A stretch of 64,000 bases of DNA, taken from the NCBI GenBank assembly GCA_964645765.1, contig CAZYBE010000015.1:12979-76978 (forward strand). Reading direction: 5' to 3'. Origin of the DNA: CAZGMN01 sp964645765 (lineage in GTDB: Bacteria; Acidobacteriota; Aminicenantia; Aminicenantales; Aminicenantaceae). Both the position numbers and the translations under genes were made by a program. Shown here in pieces: positions 61,876 through 64,000 of the stretch. Numbering within the stretch: the stretch's first letter is position 1; the number at the start of each line of letters is the position of its first letter. Below the pieces are notes generated by a model. That model did not search any database. It was given only the letters and a program-made list of their open reading frames with translations, and was not told the DNA's origin.

Positions 61876-61905
61876 AATATAAATTAAATAAGCCCTATAA
61901 GTCAA
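61876..61905 (-). promoter_or_regulatory. Sigma-70 promoter of the leftward polysaccharide operon
   Basis: On the minus strand: TTGACT (61905-61900), an 18-base spacer and TATATT (61881-61876), about 34 bases before the ATG at 61842. It argues for that start over one at 61905. Confidence 0.5.
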
Positions 61906-61971
61906 CTTATTTATCTTGTTATATTCAGCTTATATTCAGCGTTTAAAATAAAAAAACGGACATACGCAGAA

Positions 61972-61990
61972 AAAGGGGACAGTCCCCTTT
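61972..61990. repeat. GGGGAC-A-GTCCCC palindrome, copy 1
   Basis: A 19-base palindrome, AAAGGGGAC-A-GTCCCCTTT, with 9-bp arms and a single central A, in the gap between the divergent ATPase and PHP-protein genes. Confidence 0.8.
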
Positions 61991-62040
61991 ATTCATTTTT
62001 TTACCGTCGCCGTCATTAGGAAAAGAGGAAAAATCAGAAA

Positions 62041-62061
62041 AAAAGGGGACTGTCCCCTTTT
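62041..62061. repeat. GGGGAC-T-GTCCCC palindrome, copy 2
   Basis: A 21-base palindrome with 10-bp arms (AAAAGGGGAC / GTCCCCTTTT) around a single T. It is the inverted copy of the element 69 bases to the left. Confidence 0.8.
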
Positions 62062-62136
62062 CTGTATGGACAGAGTTTTATTTACTTTAATATTCTTTTT
62101 ATATACCATTATAGCTGCGAAAGGATGGCAACAAGA

Positions 62137-63645
62137 ATGACGAATCCTCTTAAACATTTCGCCTTAATTTTGGCTTTAACCAGTTTCACTTTATTCTGCG
62201 GCTGCTTCGGACTGGCTGATGAACCTGATGAATACATTCAGGTCGCAGGACTTTTCGACATCCACACCAACTTCAGCGACGGAGCTCACTCGCTCGACTA
62301 TCTCATAAAATTGGCTGAAAAGAGGGGCATCAGCGTCCTTTTTGTCAGCGACCATCCCCGAGTGACCATAGAATATGGGCTTCGCCCTTTTCAAAATATC
62401 CTGAAAAAGAGGGTGGATAGGCCCTCAATCAATAAAGGCGGGGCAGCCAATTTCCTGAATATGATCCAGAATGCCTCGAAGAATCATCCGGAAATGATTT
62501 TGATTCCAGGCGCAGAGGCAGCTCCCTTCTATTACTGGAGAGGAAGCTACTTCAAAAAAAATTTGACAGCCTGTGACTGGGAAAGACACCTCTTGATTAT
62601 TGGCCTGACTAAGCCAAAAGATTATGAAGAATTGCCGATTCTTCACAACAGCTCTTCCCGATATTACGCCCGTTCGCCGATCTCGATCGGCCTCTTTCTT
62701 CTGCTCATTCCTTTTTTAGCGGGTCTCTATCTCTTAAAAAAACCAGGAATCCTCAGATATTTTGGAGTAATGATTATTGTCTTCAGCCTGCTTCTCATCA
62801 TCAACAAATACTTCTTCAAAAATCCTCCTTATGACCAGTATCATGGACCGCAGGGAATCTCTCCCTACCAGCTTTTGATCAATGATGTGAATTCCCGAGG
62901 GGGAATGATTTTCTGGAATCACCCCGAGACAAGGTCAGGCCAAGGAAAATTGGGGCCGATTTCTAAAGAGACTCTTCCCTACCCTCGGCTCCTGCTCGAG
63001 TCAAGAGATTATACGGGCTTTTCTGCCCTTTATGGAGAGGGCATAACTCTTACAGAGCCGGGCAACATCTGGGATCAGGTCTTGACCGAGTATTGCCTGG
63101 AGTTGAGAAAGAAGCCGGTCTGGGGAATCTCCACCGCTGATTTTCATAAGGAAGGTGAAGCAGGTGATAAATTAGGAAATTATCCCACGGTTTTTTTGGT
63201 AAAAAATAAGACCAAAGATGACATTCTTGATTCTTTGAGGAATGGCAGGATGTATTCTTATCTCGGAGATATCGCCTCCCCTCGTCTTGCTCTCGAAGAA
63301 TTTTCAATCTCTGGTCCAGGAAATTCTCATAAAGAATTTATGGGTGGGGAGATTATTTCTGAAGGCTACCCGAGAATAAAAATCCGAGTTTCCATTGAGG
63401 GGGGAGAGCAAGAGAATCTTCTCACTCTGAGGCTGATCCGTTTCGGCAAGCTCATAAAGACCTTTTCAAATCAAGGCTTGTTGGATATAGACTTCACAGA
63501 TGAATTCTTTGAGCCGGGGAAAAAAATATATTATCGTTTAGACCTAAATGATAAGAGGAACAGGACGATAGTTTCGAACCCTATTTTTGTTAAGTTTCAG
63601 GCATCAAGAAATACTAAATCTCAAGCGTCAGAAGCTATCGATTGA
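62137..63645 (+). CDS. Membrane-anchored PHP-domain protein
   Basis: 502 residues from the ATG at 62137 (AAGGA 11 bases upstream; an ATG at 62125 abuts that site). A signal sequence (1 to about 22, with Cys residues near 21-23) is followed by PHP motifs: FDIHTNFSDG, FVSDHPR, 'LIPGAEAAP', FWNHPE and TADFHKEG. Two membrane helices (about 182-200 and 208-225) are inserted between the first and second halves of the PHP fold. The first metal motif reads DxH rather than HxH. The C-terminal 140 residues look beta-rich. It is likely a metal-dependent phosphoesterase-like protein outside the cytoplasm; its substrate is unknown. Confidence 0.8.
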   Translation: MTNPLKHFALILALTSFTLFCGCFGLADEPDEYIQVAGLFDIHTNFSDGAHSLDYLIKLAEKRGISVLFVSDHPRVTIEYGLRPFQNILKKRVDRPSINKGGAANFLNMIQNASKNHPEMILIPGAEAAPFYYWRGSYFKKNLTACDWERHLLIIGLTKPKDYEELPILHNSSSRYYARSPISIGLFLLLIPFLAGLYLLKKPGILRYFGVMIIVFSLLLIINKYFFKNPPYDQYHGPQGISPYQLLINDVNSRGGMIFWNHPETRSGQGKLGPISKETLPYPRLLLESRDYTGFSALYGEGITLTEPGNIWDQVLTEYCLELRKKPVWGISTADFHKEGEAGDKLGNYPTVFLVKNKTKDDILDSLRNGRMYSYLGDIASPRLALEEFSISGPGNSHKEFMGGEIISEGYPRIKIRVSIEGGEQENLLTLRLIRFGKLIKTFSNQGLLDIDFTDEFFEPGKKIYYRLDLNDKRNRTIVSNPIFVKFQASRNTKSQASEAID

Positions 63646-63654
63646 AGGGGGGTA

Positions 63655-63861
63655 TCACTTTCTCCATAACTGCCTGATTCCGCCGGCAATGGCGAACAAA
63701 AGGAGAGTCTGAGTAAACCGGAGATAAGCCTGGGCTTCAATTCCATGAGCCTTGCCAAAAGGAAAAGGCGTCACCAGAATTCTAGAGATAATTCCCAAAA
63801 TCAAGCTGATGATGGCGACGATCATACATACATCAACAAAAATTTTAATGGCTTTATCCAT
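63655..63861 (-). CDS. Small two-helix membrane protein
   Basis: 68 residues with two hydrophobic segments (about 8-30 and 48-62), a short loop (PFPFGKAHGIEAQAY) and a basic C-terminus (RQLWRK). GGAGGAGG lies 4-11 bases before the ATG and a good promoter is upstream, so it is a real gene. I recognise no named family. Confidence 0.75.
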   Translation of the reverse strand: MDKAIKIFVDVCMIVAIISLILGIISRILVTPFPFGKAHGIEAQAYLRFTQTLLLFAIAGGIRQLWRK

Positions 63862-63890
63862 TTTCCTCCTCCATCTTTCAATTATTATGA

Positions 63891-63919
63891 ATAATATGGA
63901 TAGATGATAACGATGTCAA
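63891..63919 (-). promoter_or_regulatory. Sigma-70 promoter of the small membrane protein gene
   Basis: On the minus strand: TTGACA (63919-63914), a 17-base spacer and TATTAT (63896-63891), 30 bases before the ATG. Confidence 0.6.
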
Positions 63920-64000
63920 GCTTTTTCTTGCAGGGTTTATATTAATGGTTCTCTTCCATTCTGTGTGGGTTCTATGAACATCCTATTCGGAATGGCCTCG

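Overview
The window looks like a chromosomal segment of a diderm (two-membrane) bacterium. It carries an outer-membrane FadL-type porin, a Wza-type export lipoprotein, a class A penicillin-binding protein, DapF, Lon and DegP. The mix of a secreted S9 peptidase, a DUF4412 protein, a sodium:solute symporter coupled to a histone-deacetylase-like enzyme, L-fucose isomerase and several HD-GYP proteins suggests an Acidobacteriota/Aminicenantes-like lineage. That placement is an inference from gene content and was not tested by any search. Vegetative promoters of the form TTGACA-17-TAttAT stand in front of all three tRNA genes, and the same pattern helped fix several gene starts.

Layout. 1-3 kb: 3' part of an S9 peptidase and a secreted DUF4412 protein. 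3.0-3.6 kb: tRNA-Thr and an unusual GC-rich non-coding element made of a chain of hairpins closed by a 12-bp terminal inverted repeat. 3.6-10 kb: smc, then a symporter/deacetylase pair. 10.1-11.8 kb: a FecR protein with a tryptophan-rich domain behind a consensus sigma-54 promoter. 11.8-17.4 kb: PBP1A, tmk, degP and dapF. 17.4-23.8 kb, leftward: a FadL porin, then the operon ybhN-like / nrdR / Hsp20 remnant / lon / thiL. 24-32 kb: tRNA-Gln, a radical SAM protein, an FHA-GAF-HD-GYP regulator, tRNA-Glu, L-fucose isomerase, a stand-alone GMP synthase ATPase subunit and a DUF1846 protein.

32-62 kb is a large extracellular/capsular polysaccharide locus. A rightward unit (32.1-56.5 kb) starts at a good sigma-70 promoter and encodes a Wza-like exporter, a Wzz/BY-kinase, a Wzy-like polymerase, a nucleotidyltransferase-fold protein, a Wzx flippase, seven glycosyltransferases, four methyltransferases, a radical SAM/SPASM protein and a carbamoyltransferase-SGNH-SxtJ-DUF5989 module. 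A converging leftward operon (61.8-56.6 kb) encodes an ExeA/XrtA-type ATPase, an HD-GYP protein, WbqC, a PIG-L deacetylase, a DegT aminotransferase and a WecA/MraY-type initiating transferase. Together these would start a lipid-linked repeat unit, make and decorate a sugar, build and decorate the chain, flip, polymerise and export it. HD-GYP proteins suggest cyclic-di-GMP control. No exosortase is in the window. The last 2 kb hold a membrane PHP-domain protein and a small two-helix membrane protein.

The most unusual items are the multi-hairpin element (3203-3484), the sigma-54-driven tryptophan-rich FecR protein, the SxtI/J/K-like module inside a polysaccharide locus, the 40-codon Hsp20 remnant between nrdR and lon, and the paired GGGGAC(A/T)GTCCCC palindromes at 62 kb.
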